Assembly: GCF_030709675.1 (NCBI RefSeq)
Contig: NZ_JAUZQD010000004.1
Coordinates: 186,001-250,000 of the forward strand
Source: Symbioplanes lichenis
GTDB lineage: Bacteria > Actinomycetota > Actinomycetes > Mycobacteriales > Micromonosporaceae
Length of the DNA: 64,000 nt
Direction: 5' to 3'
The notes under the pieces are model-generated. The model was given only the letters and a program-made list of their open reading frames with translations. It ran no database searches and was not told where the DNA came from. The position numbers were made by a program, and so were the translations under genes. This document shows, in pieces, positions 42,321 to 52,463 of this stretch. Each line of letters begins with the position of its first letter. Positions within the stretch are counted from its first letter, which is position 1.

Positions 42321-42329
42321 GAAGGCCTC

Positions 42330-42360
42330 GGGCCGGCGGGGATCACCGCCCCGCCGGCCC
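42330..42360. terminator. Bidirectional terminator between gnd and the TM-phosphorylase gene
   Basis: GGGCCGGCGGGG-N7-CCCCGCCGGCCC, 12 perfect pairs, 9 bases after the gnd stop. It overlaps the last codons of the minus-strand gene that converges on gnd, so it can serve both. Confidence 0.75.
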
Positions 42361-44061
42361 GCCCTTCGTCCCCGGGTCGTCGAACGCGCCGAGCCCGATC
42401 GCGTGGGCGACGAAGCCCGCCGCGTTCGCCGCGGCCGGCGTCGGCTCGTAGAACCGGTCCCGGTCGACACCCCAGTCCGAGATCGCCTTGACGACGGCCC
42501 ACGGCACCCCGGCGTCGGCGGCGGCCGCGTAGAGCCCCTGCGCTTCCATCTCACCGCCGAAGGCCCGGCTGTACTCCCGGAGCAGGCTGTCCAGCAGCGC
42601 TTTCGAGTTGACCAGCGTCTGGGTGGACAGGAGCGACCCCGACCGGACGGGGGCGCCGGACCAGCTCGTCTCGGCGGCCTGCAGGCGGCTCACCAGCGCC
42701 GGCCGGGGCCCCACCACGTCCCCCCGGCGCTCCGTGCGGTCGTCGTGCGCGATGGTGTGGTCGAGGTCGTGCAGGACCACCGGGTGGCGGAAGTCGATCA
42801 CGGGCTCCTTGCCGGTGATCGGGCGCACGGCGGCCAGCACGGCGTCCTGCTCGGTCTTGGTCACGGTCAGCAGCAACACCCGGGTCATCGGCATCTCGGC
42901 CCACTCCTTGTAGTCGTCGTGCACGCGCCGGTGCCGGTCGCGGGCCAGCTTGACGGCGGTCCACCCGACCGGCACGGTCATCAGCCCGGCGAGAGTGAGC
43001 AGCCAGCCCAGCACCTGGGTGCGCAGCGTGCCGGGCGTGAGACCCGGGGCGTCCTGCCCCACCAGCCGCCACGCGAGCCAGCGCAGCGCGTCGGCATAGG
43101 TGGCCGGCCGGTCGGCGCACAGGTCACCGCACGCCTGCCGCTCGGTGGAGGCGACGACGAGGGCGAGCACGGCGGTGACGGCGGCGAGGCCGGCCAGCCA
43201 GAGCAGGAAGAAGCTGCCGCCCGCCGGGACGGGGGTGTCGGCCCGCTCGACCCGGTCGGGTGGGCGGCGCAGTGCCACGCGGCTGTCCGGTCCGTACGGC
43301 TGGTGGAGGGTCTCGGCCACCACCCGGCGCATGGCCTCCGTGGTCACGCCCTGGGTGAGGCAGACGAGGACCTTCCGCACGCGGGCCGAGGTCAGCTCCG
43401 CGCCGGCCTGCCCGGCCAGCGCGGCCGCCTCGCGCCGGACCAGATCCTCCATGGCGAAGCCGGCGGTGTGCAGCAGCCGGCGGCCGTCGCCGGGTCCGGT
43501 GTGGTGGCACAGCGGCATCGACCAGGTCCAGCCCGGCAGGGACTCGGCCGCGAGCTCGTCGGGCGCCCGGGGCCGGCGGCCCAGCGTCCGGCGCAACCAG
43601 GCCGACTCGGTGACGGCCTGCGCGGTCAGGAACACCCCGGCCCAGAGCATCGCGGCCAGCGCGAACGCGACGATCGCCCAGGACGGACGCTCGCCCCGTA
43701 GCCTCGACACCACGGCGAGCGCGGCCGCCACCAGCAGCGCGACGACGGGCGGGACGGCGAGGAACAACAGGTCCGAGCGCCGGTCGAGCACCCGCAGCAG
43801 GCGCAGCCGCGGCCCACCCCGGACGGCCGCGGGAAGCTTCGCGGCGAGGGGTCGTTCCAGCAGGGCGAAGCTGTCCGGCCCGAGGCGCACGACGCGGTCC
43901 TCGGCCGCGGCCACGTAGAGCATCAGGCTCAGCGGGCCGCGGGCGCGAACGAGACCCAGCACACTGCGCGGCCGGGCGACCTTCACCGCCTGCCGGCCGT
44001 GCTCGGCGGCGCGGACCGTGCGGGCGGCGGCGCGGCAGGTGGCGAAGGTGAGGGCTGTCAT
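42343..44061 (-). CDS. Four-helix membrane protein with C-terminal nucleoside-phosphorylase-type domain
   Basis: A 572-residue fusion. TM helices at about 98-118, 126-150, 283-307 and 347-367. The cytoplasmic C-terminus (from ~393) starts TRVLLLTVTKTEQDAVLAAV and ends with GGEMEAQGLYAAAADAGVPW and VVKAISDWGVDRD, which match the ribose-binding Met-Glu and the catalytic Asp segment of MTA/SAH nucleosidases. The Gly-rich middle of that fold (GIGK...TGSAGG region) is missing, so the domain is ~50 residues short. Actinobacteria often fuse such domains to conflict-system proteins. I infer a membrane-tethered nucleotide sensor or effector. Last gene of a minus-strand set with the LuxR-type gene. Confidence 0.7.
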   Translation of the reverse strand: MTALTFATCRAAARTVRAAEHGRQAVKVARPRSVLGLVRARGPLSLMLYVAAAEDRVVRLGPDSFALLERPLAAKLPAAVRGGPRLRLLRVLDRRSDLLFLAVPPVVALLVAAALAVVSRLRGERPSWAIVAFALAAMLWAGVFLTAQAVTESAWLRRTLGRRPRAPDELAAESLPGWTWSMPLCHHTGPGDGRRLLHTAGFAMEDLVRREAAALAGQAGAELTSARVRKVLVCLTQGVTTEAMRRVVAETLHQPYGPDSRVALRRPPDRVERADTPVPAGGSFFLLWLAGLAAVTAVLALVVASTERQACGDLCADRPATYADALRWLAWRLVGQDAPGLTPGTLRTQVLGWLLTLAGLMTVPVGWTAVKLARDRHRRVHDDYKEWAEMPMTRVLLLTVTKTEQDAVLAAVRPITGKEPVIDFRHPVVLHDLDHTIAHDDRTERRGDVVGPRPALVSRLQAAETSWSGAPVRSGSLLSTQTLVNSKALLDSLLREYSRAFGGEMEAQGLYAAAADAGVPWAVVKAISDWGVDRDRFYEPTPAAANAAGFVAHAIGLGAFDDPGTKGGPAGR

Positions 44062-44092
44062 GGCGTCACACCATTCCCGCGCCGGGCTGTGA

Positions 44093-44335
44093 TCATCCGT
44101 CCGGGAGGTGGCGGGCGAGGCTGACGCGGGAGTCGATGCCGAGTTTGGCGTAGACCTGGCGCAGGTGGAAGTTGACGGTGTGGGTGGTGATGCCCAGGCG
44201 GCGGGCGATCTGCTGGTTAGTGAGAGCCTGGGCGGCGAGGCGGGCCACCGCCTGCTCGCGGTCGGTGAGGGCGCGCCACGGGCCGGGGTCCGGGTCCGGA
44301 AGGGTGACCGGGACCATGATGACGATGATCACCAT
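44093..44335 (-). CDS. Stand-alone LuxR-type HTH protein
   Basis: An 80-residue protein that is little more than a LuxR/GerE DNA-binding domain: LTDREQAVARLAAQALTNQQ, then IARRLGITTHTVNFHLRQVY and AKLGIDSR. A hydrophobic start (MVIIVIMV) precedes it. The ATG at 44335 overlaps the stop of the micro-ORF by 7 bases (ATGGTGA), so its translation is probably coupled to it. It ends 31 bases before the TM-phosphorylase gene and is the likely regulator of this small locus. Confidence 0.75.
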   Translation of the reverse strand: MVIIVIMVPVTLPDPDPGPWRALTDREQAVARLAAQALTNQQIARRLGITTHTVNFHLRQVYAKLGIDSRVSLARHLPDG

Positions 44336-44415
44336 TCGTCGTGCTGGGTCAGGAAAAGGATCAGCCAGCGGAGGATGGTGCGGGCCAGGTCGTCGAGGGT
44401 GCGGTGCGTCCGCAT
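44329..44415 (-). CDS. 28-residue micro-ORF coupled to the LuxR-type gene
   Basis: MRTHRTLDDLARTILRWLI, then LFLTQHDEW and stop: a small amphipathic or membrane-inserting peptide. An AAGGAGG ribosome site lies 8 bases before the ATG at 44415; an in-frame ATG at 44433 would add six residues. Its stop overlaps the LuxR-type start. It may be a leader peptide or a functional microprotein. Confidence 0.55.
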   Translation of the reverse strand: MRTHRTLDDLARTILRWLILFLTQHDEW

Positions 44416-44487
44416 CGGGTGTGCCTCCTTCATGAGCCGGTGAGGAGAGCATCGGGCGGCAGCGGGCCCCGGGCCGGGAGTGTCAGG

Positions 44488-44517
44488 TGTCCGCGGGTGT
44501 CCGCGGATGTCCGCACG
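44488..44517. repeat. Three 10-bp direct repeats at the HTH-macro promoter
   Basis: TGTCCGC(G/A)(G/C)(G/A) at 44488, 44498 and 44508, exactly 10 bases apart and so on one face of the helix. The third overlaps the -35 position for the CACAAT -10 box at 44531-44536, which is 6 bases before the ATG at 44543. Likely operator iterons. Confidence 0.6.
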
Positions 44518-44542
44518 GGCGCCGGTCGCCCACAATGGAGGC

Positions 44543-45517
44543 ATGACCGACGGCACGCGGGGACCGGATCCGGCCACGCTGCACACGCTCGACGATCTGG
44601 CCGACGCCTTCACCCGGTTGCGGCGCCGGGCCGCGCGGCCGGGGCAGGTGCAGCGCTCGGTGCGGGACATCGCCACGCGGACGGGCCGGGCGCCGAGCAC
44701 GCTCGACCCCTATCTGCGCGGGCTGCGGCTGTGCCCGGCCGACGTGTACGAGGAGATTCTGCGCGCGCTGGGCGTCACCGGGGCGGAGCTGCGGCCGTGG
44801 CTGGACGCCTGGGAGCGGATCGCCGACCACCGGGCGGACGGGGCGGCCGGCGGCGGATCACGCCCGGCCGTCCTGCCGTACAGCGAGACCTTCCGCTACC
44901 GGGTCACCGGAGCCACCGCAGAGCTCGCCGTGATCACCGGGGACCTGCGCCGGGTGACGTGTGCCGAGGTGTGGGTCAACTCGGAGAACACCCAGATGCG
45001 GATGGCCCGGATCGAGGAGAGCTCGGTGTCGGCGGTGATCCGCTTCGAGGGCGCCGACCGCGACGGCTCGGACCAGATCGTCACCGATCGCATCGCCGAC
45101 GAGCTGGAGGCGGCGGTCGCCGGGCGGCGGCCGGTCGCGGCGGGCACGGCGGTGGTGACCGGCGCCGGCGGGCTCGAGCGCAACGGCGTCCGGCACATCG
45201 TGCACGTGGCGGCCGTGCGCGGCGAGCCGGGCGAAGGCTGGCGCCCGGTCGCCGACCTCGGCCGGTGCGTCACGAACGCCCTGCTCGCGGCCGAGGAGCT
45301 GGGCGCCGCGACGATCCTCTTCCCGCTGCTCGGGGCGGGCAGCGCGGGCGGCGCCCCCGGCCCGACGGCGCAGGTCATGGCGGGCGCGGCCGTCGACCAC
45401 CTCACCGCGCGGCCGGGCCCGCTCCGCACGGTCTACCTGCTGGCCAGCAAGGCCGTCGAGCGCGACGCCTGCCGCCGGGTCCTGAGCCGGCACCCCCTCC
45501 TGCAGCCGGCGGACTGA
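44543..45517 (+). CDS. HTH-macro domain protein
   Basis: A 324-residue soluble protein. The first ~95 residues are a helix-turn-helix (LHTLDDLADAFTRLRRRAARPG, RDIATRTGRAPSTLDPYLRG), as found in front of many actinobacterial signalling proteins. The rest is a macro domain: LAVITGDLRRVTCAEVWVNS, ENTQMRM, VVTGAGGLERNGVRHIVHVAA, LGRCVTNALLAAEELGAATI and FPLLGAGSAGGAPGP. Macro domains bind ADP-ribose or remove it. No ribosome site is needed if, as it seems, the message is leaderless. Divergent from the micro-ORF/LuxR/TM-phosphorylase set. Confidence 0.82.
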   Translation: MTDGTRGPDPATLHTLDDLADAFTRLRRRAARPGQVQRSVRDIATRTGRAPSTLDPYLRGLRLCPADVYEEILRALGVTGAELRPWLDAWERIADHRADGAAGGGSRPAVLPYSETFRYRVTGATAELAVITGDLRRVTCAEVWVNSENTQMRMARIEESSVSAVIRFEGADRDGSDQIVTDRIADELEAAVAGRRPVAAGTAVVTGAGGLERNGVRHIVHVAAVRGEPGEGWRPVADLGRCVTNALLAAEELGAATILFPLLGAGSAGGAPGPTAQVMAGAAVDHLTARPGPLRTVYLLASKAVERDACRRVLSRHPLLQPAD

Positions 45518-45537
45518 GCGCAGCCGGCGGACGGAGA

Positions 45538-47814
45538 TCAGACGGGCACGGCGCGGGCGTTGGCTACCATGAGGGCGGCCATCTCGTCCGGGGGCAGCGG
45601 CTTCGCCAGATGGTAGCCCTGCCCCAGTTTGTAGCCCATCCGGCGCAGCCGCTCCAGCTGGGAGGCCTCCTCGATGCCCTCGGCGACGGTGTACATGCCG
45701 AGGTACTCGGCGAGCTGGGCCACGGCGGCGGCGACGGCGAGGCGGCCCTTGTCGGCGCCCTCGCAGATGCCGTCGACGAAGGACTTGTCGAGCTTGAGAA
45801 CGTCGACGGGGAAGGCGCGGACCAGGCTGAGGCTGCTCTGGCCGGTGCCGAAGTCGTCGAGGGCCAGGCGTACGCCCAGGTCGTGCAGGGCCTGGAGGGT
45901 GTCGCGGACGCCGCGGCCCTCGATGACCGAGGACTCGGTGACCTCGATGACGAGGTTGGCCGGGAGCAGGCCGGTCTCGCTGAGCACGGCGGCGACCTCG
46001 TCGACGAAGCCGGACTCGCGCAGCTGGCGGGCGGCGACGTTGACGTTGACCGAGCGGATGGCCGCGGCGCCGTGCTCCCGCTGCCAGGCGGCGAGCTGCT
46101 CGCAGGCCTCGCGCAGGACCCAGGAGCCCAGGGGCACGATCAGGCCGGAGCGCTCGGCGACCGGGATGAAGTCGGCGGGCGAGACGATGCCGCGCACCGG
46201 GTGCCGCCAGCGGACGAGGGCCTCGGCGCCGGCCATGCGGCCCGTGGTGAGGTCGAAGACGGGCTGGTAGACCAGGTGCAGCTCGCGGCGGAGGATGGCG
46301 TTGTGCAGCTCGCTGCCGAGGCGGGCGTGGTCGACGACCTCCTGGCGCATGCGCGGCTCGAAGCGGGTCCAGCCCGCCTTGCCCGCCTCCTTGGCCTGGT
46401 ACATCGCGATGTCCGCGTTGCGCAGCACCTCGCCCGCGGTGTCGCCCGGGCCCGCCGTGGCGACGCCGATGCTGGCGTTGGCGAGCAGGAGGTGCTCCCC
46501 CACCCCGTACGGGACGGCGAGCTCGGCCAGCAGCGCCGCGGCCGCCTCCCCGGTGCGGTCCGGGTCGTCGGTGTCCAGGAGCACGGCGAACTCGTCGCCG
46601 CCGAGCCGCGCCGAGAACCCGCCGAGCCGCCGCGCCACCTCGTAGAGCAGCTGGTCGCCGACCGCGTGGCCCATGGTGTCGTTGATGCTCTTGAAGTCGT
46701 CGAGGTCGACCAGGACGACGGTCGCGGGCTCGTGCCGCTCGACCCGCTCGGCGAGGACCGCGCTGAACCGGGCCCGGTTGGCCAGCCCGGTGAGCGGGTC
46801 GGTCTCGGCCTGGCGGGCCAGGTCCAGCTGCTGGCGGCGTACCTCGGCCAGCAGGCGGTCCTCGGCGCGCAGGCCGACCAGCTGCCGGGCCACGACGCAG
46901 ACCGCGATCACCACCACGCCGAGGATCATCGAGCGCTGGTACCAGCCGAGGTTCTCCCCGGAGGCCAGGACGGCCGTGACGGCGGCGGCGACGATGGCCG
47001 CGCTGGGCAGGGCGTCACGCAGGCCGGGGCGGCGGGCGGGGGCCGCGGCGGCGGGCCTCGGGCGGGCCAGCGCCTGACGCTGCCGGTAGGCCCCGAGCGA
47101 CATGGTCGTGCCGACCACCGGCACCGCCAGCACCGACACCCACAGCACCACGGTCTCGCCGCCGCCGACGAGCAGGAGGAAGGCGGCCGCGGCGGCGACC
47201 GGGGCGCCCGCGAGCCGGTACAGGGCCCGGGGCTCGACGATGCTGGCCGGGGTGACAGCCGCGCGCCAGATGACCACGACGGCGATCAGGCAGCCGACGC
47301 CCACGACGGCGGTGACACGCTGCACGGCCGGGCCGGCGCCGGGGCGCCCGTGGTCGTTGATCAGATAGGTGAAGATCAGGGATCCGGCGACGGCCACGGT
47401 CACGTACTCGAGCAGGACCTGCAGCCATTGCGGCAGGGAGCGGCGCTCGCGGGGCAGCCGGACGAAGGCCAGCAGGAAGAACGCGACGCCGAGGAGCAAC
47501 GGCCCGGCCACGTACGGCGACAGGCCGCGCTCGTGCGTCGGGAACCAGAACGCCACGACGGCGCCGGCCCCGACGCAGAGGGCCGCGCTGGCGCACATCC
47601 GCCAGAAGTCCCGCACCGGCCGCGCCACGACGATCATCGCGCCGATGCTGCGGCACGACACGAAGGCCGCGGCCATGGCGACCGGGCCGCCCGCGTAGCC
47701 CGCCACCGACGGCCCGGGATGCCCGGCGAGCAGCCATCCCACCACCCCGGCCACGGCGGCCAGGGCAGCCAGGGCGGGCAGGACGCCCGGGGCGGGGCGC
47801 AGGCGAGCGGTCAT
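45538..47814 (-). CDS. Membrane GGDEF-EAL cyclic-di-GMP protein
   Basis: A 758-residue protein. The N-terminal ~320 residues hold about ten hydrophobic helices, a sensor-like membrane domain. The GGDEF domain (DPLTGLANRARF, ARLGGDEFAVLLD) and the EAL domain (AGAEALVRWRHP, NVAARQL, LALDDFGTGQSSLS, KLDKSFVDGI) follow. Both catalytic sites look intact: GGDEF would make and EAL would break c-di-GMP. It is a stand-alone gene; a hairpin separates it from pgm. Confidence 0.93.
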   Translation of the reverse strand: MTARLRPAPGVLPALAALAAVAGVVGWLLAGHPGPSVAGYAGGPVAMAAAFVSCRSIGAMIVVARPVRDFWRMCASAALCVGAGAVVAFWFPTHERGLSPYVAGPLLLGVAFFLLAFVRLPRERRSLPQWLQVLLEYVTVAVAGSLIFTYLINDHGRPGAGPAVQRVTAVVGVGCLIAVVVIWRAAVTPASIVEPRALYRLAGAPVAAAAAFLLLVGGGETVVLWVSVLAVPVVGTTMSLGAYRQRQALARPRPAAAAPARRPGLRDALPSAAIVAAAVTAVLASGENLGWYQRSMILGVVVIAVCVVARQLVGLRAEDRLLAEVRRQQLDLARQAETDPLTGLANRARFSAVLAERVERHEPATVVLVDLDDFKSINDTMGHAVGDQLLYEVARRLGGFSARLGGDEFAVLLDTDDPDRTGEAAAALLAELAVPYGVGEHLLLANASIGVATAGPGDTAGEVLRNADIAMYQAKEAGKAGWTRFEPRMRQEVVDHARLGSELHNAILRRELHLVYQPVFDLTTGRMAGAEALVRWRHPVRGIVSPADFIPVAERSGLIVPLGSWVLREACEQLAAWQREHGAAAIRSVNVNVAARQLRESGFVDEVAAVLSETGLLPANLVIEVTESSVIEGRGVRDTLQALHDLGVRLALDDFGTGQSSLSLVRAFPVDVLKLDKSFVDGICEGADKGRLAVAAAVAQLAEYLGMYTVAEGIEEASQLERLRRMGYKLGQGYHLAKPLPPDEMAALMVANARAVPV

Positions 47815-47830
47815 GAGGGCGCAGTTCTCC

Positions 47831-47875
47831 CGTGGCTGGCGATACCCGACTCAGATCATGTCGGCACCAGCCACG
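47831..47875 (-). terminator. Two-tier hairpin after pgm
   Basis: Outer arms CGTGGCTGG/CCAGCCACG (9 pairs) and inner arms CCGAC/GTCGG (5 pairs). It lies 12 bases after the pgm stop, before the GGDEF-EAL gene on the same strand. No T-run. Confidence 0.55.
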
Positions 47876-47887
47876 AGGAACTGAGCC

Positions 47888-49528
<1,641 letters not shown>

Positions 49529-49621
49529 CGGGTGCCTCCTGGCGGACGTGAGAGCTGTCCGGATCGTATCTGTGCCCTACCCTGCTTGAACCATTCGCAC
49601 CCGCCATCCGAACTACATACT

Positions 49622-51286
49622 GTGACAGGGGGTCCGCGGCTGCACCGCGTCATTGTTCTGCTGCTGGTGGCGCTGAGCACGCTGCTGATCCCGGCGGCCC
49701 CGGCGAGTGCCCACGCGGCGCTCGCGACGGCCGTCCCGGAACCGGGCAGCGTGGTCCGGAGCGCGCCGGCGGAGATCGTGATCCGGTTCACCGAGAACAT
49801 CGGCGCCGTGCCGAGCCGCACGCAGGTGCTCGCCCCGGACGGCAAGCGCATCACCGGCGACGTGCGCGCGGAGGGGCCGCTGCTGCGGATCGCGATCCGG
49901 ACGGCCGACCGGCCCCTGGGCACGTACCTGGTCAGTTATCGCATCGTCTCCGCCGACAGCCATCCGGTGGGTGGCGCGATGACCTTCTCGGTCGGGGCGC
50001 CCTCGGCGCGCCCCGCGGAGTCAGACCCCACCGGAGTGCACCCGTCGGTCGAGGCCGCGGGCCCGGTCCTGCGCTTCCTCGGGTACGCCGGCCTGACGCT
50101 GACCGTGGGCCCGGCCCTGATGCTCGCCCTCCTCTGGCCCCGCCGGCTCGCCCGCCGGGGGCCGATCCGCCTGGTCCGCGCGGGTCTGGTCCTCACCGCC
50201 GGGGCGACCCTGGGCCAGCTGTGGACGCAGGCGCCCGCCACCAGCGGCGCCGCCCTCGGGAACGTCTCGGCGGTCGAGCTGGCCGATGTGCTCGCAAGCC
50301 CGTTCGGCCTGACCCTGACCGCCCGCCTCGCCGTCCTCGCCGTCGCCGCCGCCCTGATCCCGCCGGTCCTGCGCGGGGCCCCGGGCCGGTGGCGGTCCGT
50401 CACGCTGCTCGTCCTGGCCGCGGGCGGGTTCGCCACCTGGCCGCTGACCGGGCACGCCAACGAGTCGCCGCTGCGCGGGGTGATCGTCGCCGCCGACGTG
50501 GTGCACATCGCCGCCATGGCCGTGTGGCTCGGCGGGCTCGTCACGCTGTCGGTCTTCCTGCTGCGCCGGGCGCACCCGCGCGTCCTCGGCAAGATCCTCC
50601 CCACGTGGTCGCGCTGGGCGGGGCTGTCCGTGGTGTGGCTGGCCGGCGCGGGGGTGGTGCAGGCCGTCGTCCAGGTCGGGTCGGTCGGGGCGCTGGCCAC
50701 CACCGCGTACGGGCGCCTGCTGCTCGTCAAGGTCGCCGTCCTCGCCGCCGTGCTGGGTGTCGCCGCCCTCGCCCACCGCTTCGTCCGGCGGTCACGCGTC
50801 GTCACGGCCGGGCCCGGGACGCTGCGCCGCACGGTCGGCATCGAGGTCGCGGCGACCGTGGTGGTGCTCGGCCTGAGCGCGGTGCTCGTGCAGACCACGC
50901 CCGGCCGCAACGAGGTGGCGGACCGCGAGGCCCCGGCGACCAAGGGCGTGTCGTCGACGCTGTCCTCCGACCTGTTCACCCTCCAGTACGACATCTATCC
51001 GGTCGAGATCGGCGAGTTCAACACGGTGCACGCGTTCACGTACACGCCGGAGGGCAAGCCTCTCGCGGCGCCGGAGTGGACCGTGACCACCCGGCTCAAG
51101 GACCAGGACCTCGAGCCGGTCTCCGAGCCGATGCTCCCGCTCACGCCGCGTAACGACGCGATGGGCTCGCTGACGTTCCCGCTGCCCGGCACGTACGAGA
51201 TCAGCTTCACCGTCCGCACCACCGAGATCGACCAGGCGACGGTCCGCACAACGATCACCGTCCCGCAGGTTCCGAGCCGCCCCTGA
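49622..51286 (+). CDS. CopC-CopD fusion copper-resistance/uptake protein with YtkA-like tail
   Basis: A 554-residue membrane protein. Signal peptide to ASAHAALATAVPEPG, where the N-terminal His of mature CopC is a copper ligand. CopC beta-barrel to ~residue 120 (ENIGAVPSRTQV, YLVSYRIVSADSHPVGG with further His). Then about eight helices of the CopD domain, with GHANESPLRG, VHIAAMAVWLGGL and a late HRF. The C-terminal ~110 residues form a YtkA-like beta domain outside the membrane. The role is copper handling. The GTG at 49622 is the only good start; a ribosome site is not evident. Confidence 0.85.
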   Translation: MTGGPRLHRVIVLLLVALSTLLIPAAPASAHAALATAVPEPGSVVRSAPAEIVIRFTENIGAVPSRTQVLAPDGKRITGDVRAEGPLLRIAIRTADRPLGTYLVSYRIVSADSHPVGGAMTFSVGAPSARPAESDPTGVHPSVEAAGPVLRFLGYAGLTLTVGPALMLALLWPRRLARRGPIRLVRAGLVLTAGATLGQLWTQAPATSGAALGNVSAVELADVLASPFGLTLTARLAVLAVAAALIPPVLRGAPGRWRSVTLLVLAAGGFATWPLTGHANESPLRGVIVAADVVHIAAMAVWLGGLVTLSVFLLRRAHPRVLGKILPTWSRWAGLSVVWLAGAGVVQAVVQVGSVGALATTAYGRLLLVKVAVLAAVLGVAALAHRFVRRSRVVTAGPGTLRRTVGIEVAATVVVLGLSAVLVQTTPGRNEVADREAPATKGVSSTLSSDLFTLQYDIYPVEIGEFNTVHAFTYTPEGKPLAAPEWTVTTRLKDQDLEPVSEPMLPLTPRNDAMGSLTFPLPGTYEISFTVRTTEIDQATVRTTITVPQVPSRP

Positions 51287-51330
51287 GTGGGCACGGAGAG
51301 GTCTCCCAGCGCGACGGCAGGAGGCCCCCG

Positions 51331-51675
51331 GTGCACGTGAGCGTCATCGGCAACCCGGACGACTCGGTCGTGGTGACCGTCCGCGGCAATCTCGACCTCG
51401 ACTCCGCGCCCGTCCTCGACACCACCCTCGGCCAGGTCCTCGACCGCCCGGTGCCCCGCATCGTGGTCGACCTGGCCGGCGTGGAGTTCTGCGACTCCAC
51501 GGGCCTGAGCTCCTTCGTGCTCGCCCACAACCGCGCCCGGGCGGTCGGCGGCTGGGTCCGGCTCGCCTCCCCGAGCGAGTGGCTGCACGGCCTGCTCCAG
51601 ACCGTGGGCCTCGCGGACGCGCTGCAGGTCTATCCGACGGTGGCCGACGCCCTCGCCGGAGTGCCCGGGCGGTAG
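51331..51675 (+). CDS. STAS-domain anti-sigma factor antagonist
   Basis: A 114-residue single STAS domain: VVVTVRGNLDLDSAPVLDTTL, IVVDLAGVEFCDSTGLSSFV, with the Ser of CDSTGLSS as the likely phosphorylation point. Such proteins bind and block anti-sigma kinases. The GTG follows AGGAGG. No partner kinase lies next to it. Confidence 0.88.
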   Translation: MHVSVIGNPDDSVVVTVRGNLDLDSAPVLDTTLGQVLDRPVPRIVVDLAGVEFCDSTGLSSFVLAHNRARAVGGWVRLASPSEWLHGLLQTVGLADALQVYPTVADALAGVPGR

Positions 51676-51686
51676 CGTCTGCGGAC

Positions 51687-52463
51687 GTGCTCATCCTGCT
51701 CCCGCCCTCCGAGGGCAAGTCCGCCCCCGTTGCCGGCGCCCCCGCCGACCCGGCCGCGCTCTGGCTGCCCCGCCTCGCCCCCGCCCGCAAGCGGGTGCTG
51801 AGCAAGCTCGTCGCGCTGAGCAGGCGCACCAGCGCCAAGGCGATCGCGGACTCCCTGACGGTCCTGGGGCTGAGCGCCGGTCAGCGCGGCGAGCTGGAGC
51901 GCAATGCCACGCTCGCCACCGCGCCCGCCGCGCCCGCCGCCGAGGTCTACAGCGGGGTGCTCTACGAGGCGCTCGACCACGCCGGGCTGGCCGCCGGGGC
52001 GCGCGCGTGGGTGGACGAGCGGGCCGTCGTCTTCTCCGGGCTCTGGGGCGTGGTGCGGCTCACCGACCGCATTCCCGCGTACCGTTGCTCGGCCGGGGTC
52101 ACCCTGCCCGGGCTGGGCGGGCTGACCCCGTACTGGAAGAAGGCCCTGACCACCGCACTGCCGGACCAGGGCCCGATCCTGGACCTGCGCAGCGGCGCCT
52201 ATGCCGCGATGTGGGCGCCGGGCCCGCAGGCGGTCGCGCTGCGGGTCCTGCACGAGAAGATCGTCGACGGTACGCCGAAGCGCTCCGTCGTGAGCCACTT
52301 CAACAAGGCCACCAAGGGGCGCATCGTCCGCTCCCTGGCCATGGCGGGCGCCGCTCCCACGTCCGTGGACGAGGTGCTCGACGCCCTGCGCGACCTCAAG
52401 TGGACCGTGGAGGAACGCCCGGGCGCCACCCGTCAGGCCGACGTCATCGTCCGGGAGCTTTAG
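51687..52463 (+). CDS. yaaA: YaaA-like peroxide stress protein (DUF328)
   Basis: A 258-residue protein: LILLPPSEGKSAP at the N-terminus, YSGVLYEALDH, VVFSGLWGVVRLTDRIPAYR and SHFNKATKGRIVRSL are characteristic of the YaaA family, which in E. coli protects DNA and proteins from peroxide by limiting free iron and binds DNA. The GTG at 51687 starts at the family N-terminus; TAGCGT lies 8 bases upstream. Ends overlap the sigma-factor gene by four bases (convergent). Confidence 0.9.
   Translation: MLILLPPSEGKSAPVAGAPADPAALWLPRLAPARKRVLSKLVALSRRTSAKAIADSLTVLGLSAGQRGELERNATLATAPAAPAAEVYSGVLYEALDHAGLAAGARAWVDERAVVFSGLWGVVRLTDRIPAYRCSAGVTLPGLGGLTPYWKKALTTALPDQGPILDLRSGAYAAMWAPGPQAVALRVLHEKIVDGTPKRSVVSHFNKATKGRIVRSLAMAGAAPTSVDEVLDALRDLKWTVEERPGATRQADVIVREL

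Noticed and set aside
42321..43701. Plus-strand frame opposite the TM-phosphorylase gene
   Set aside because: Gly/Arg/His-rich antisense shadow without a ribosome site or recognisable domain.
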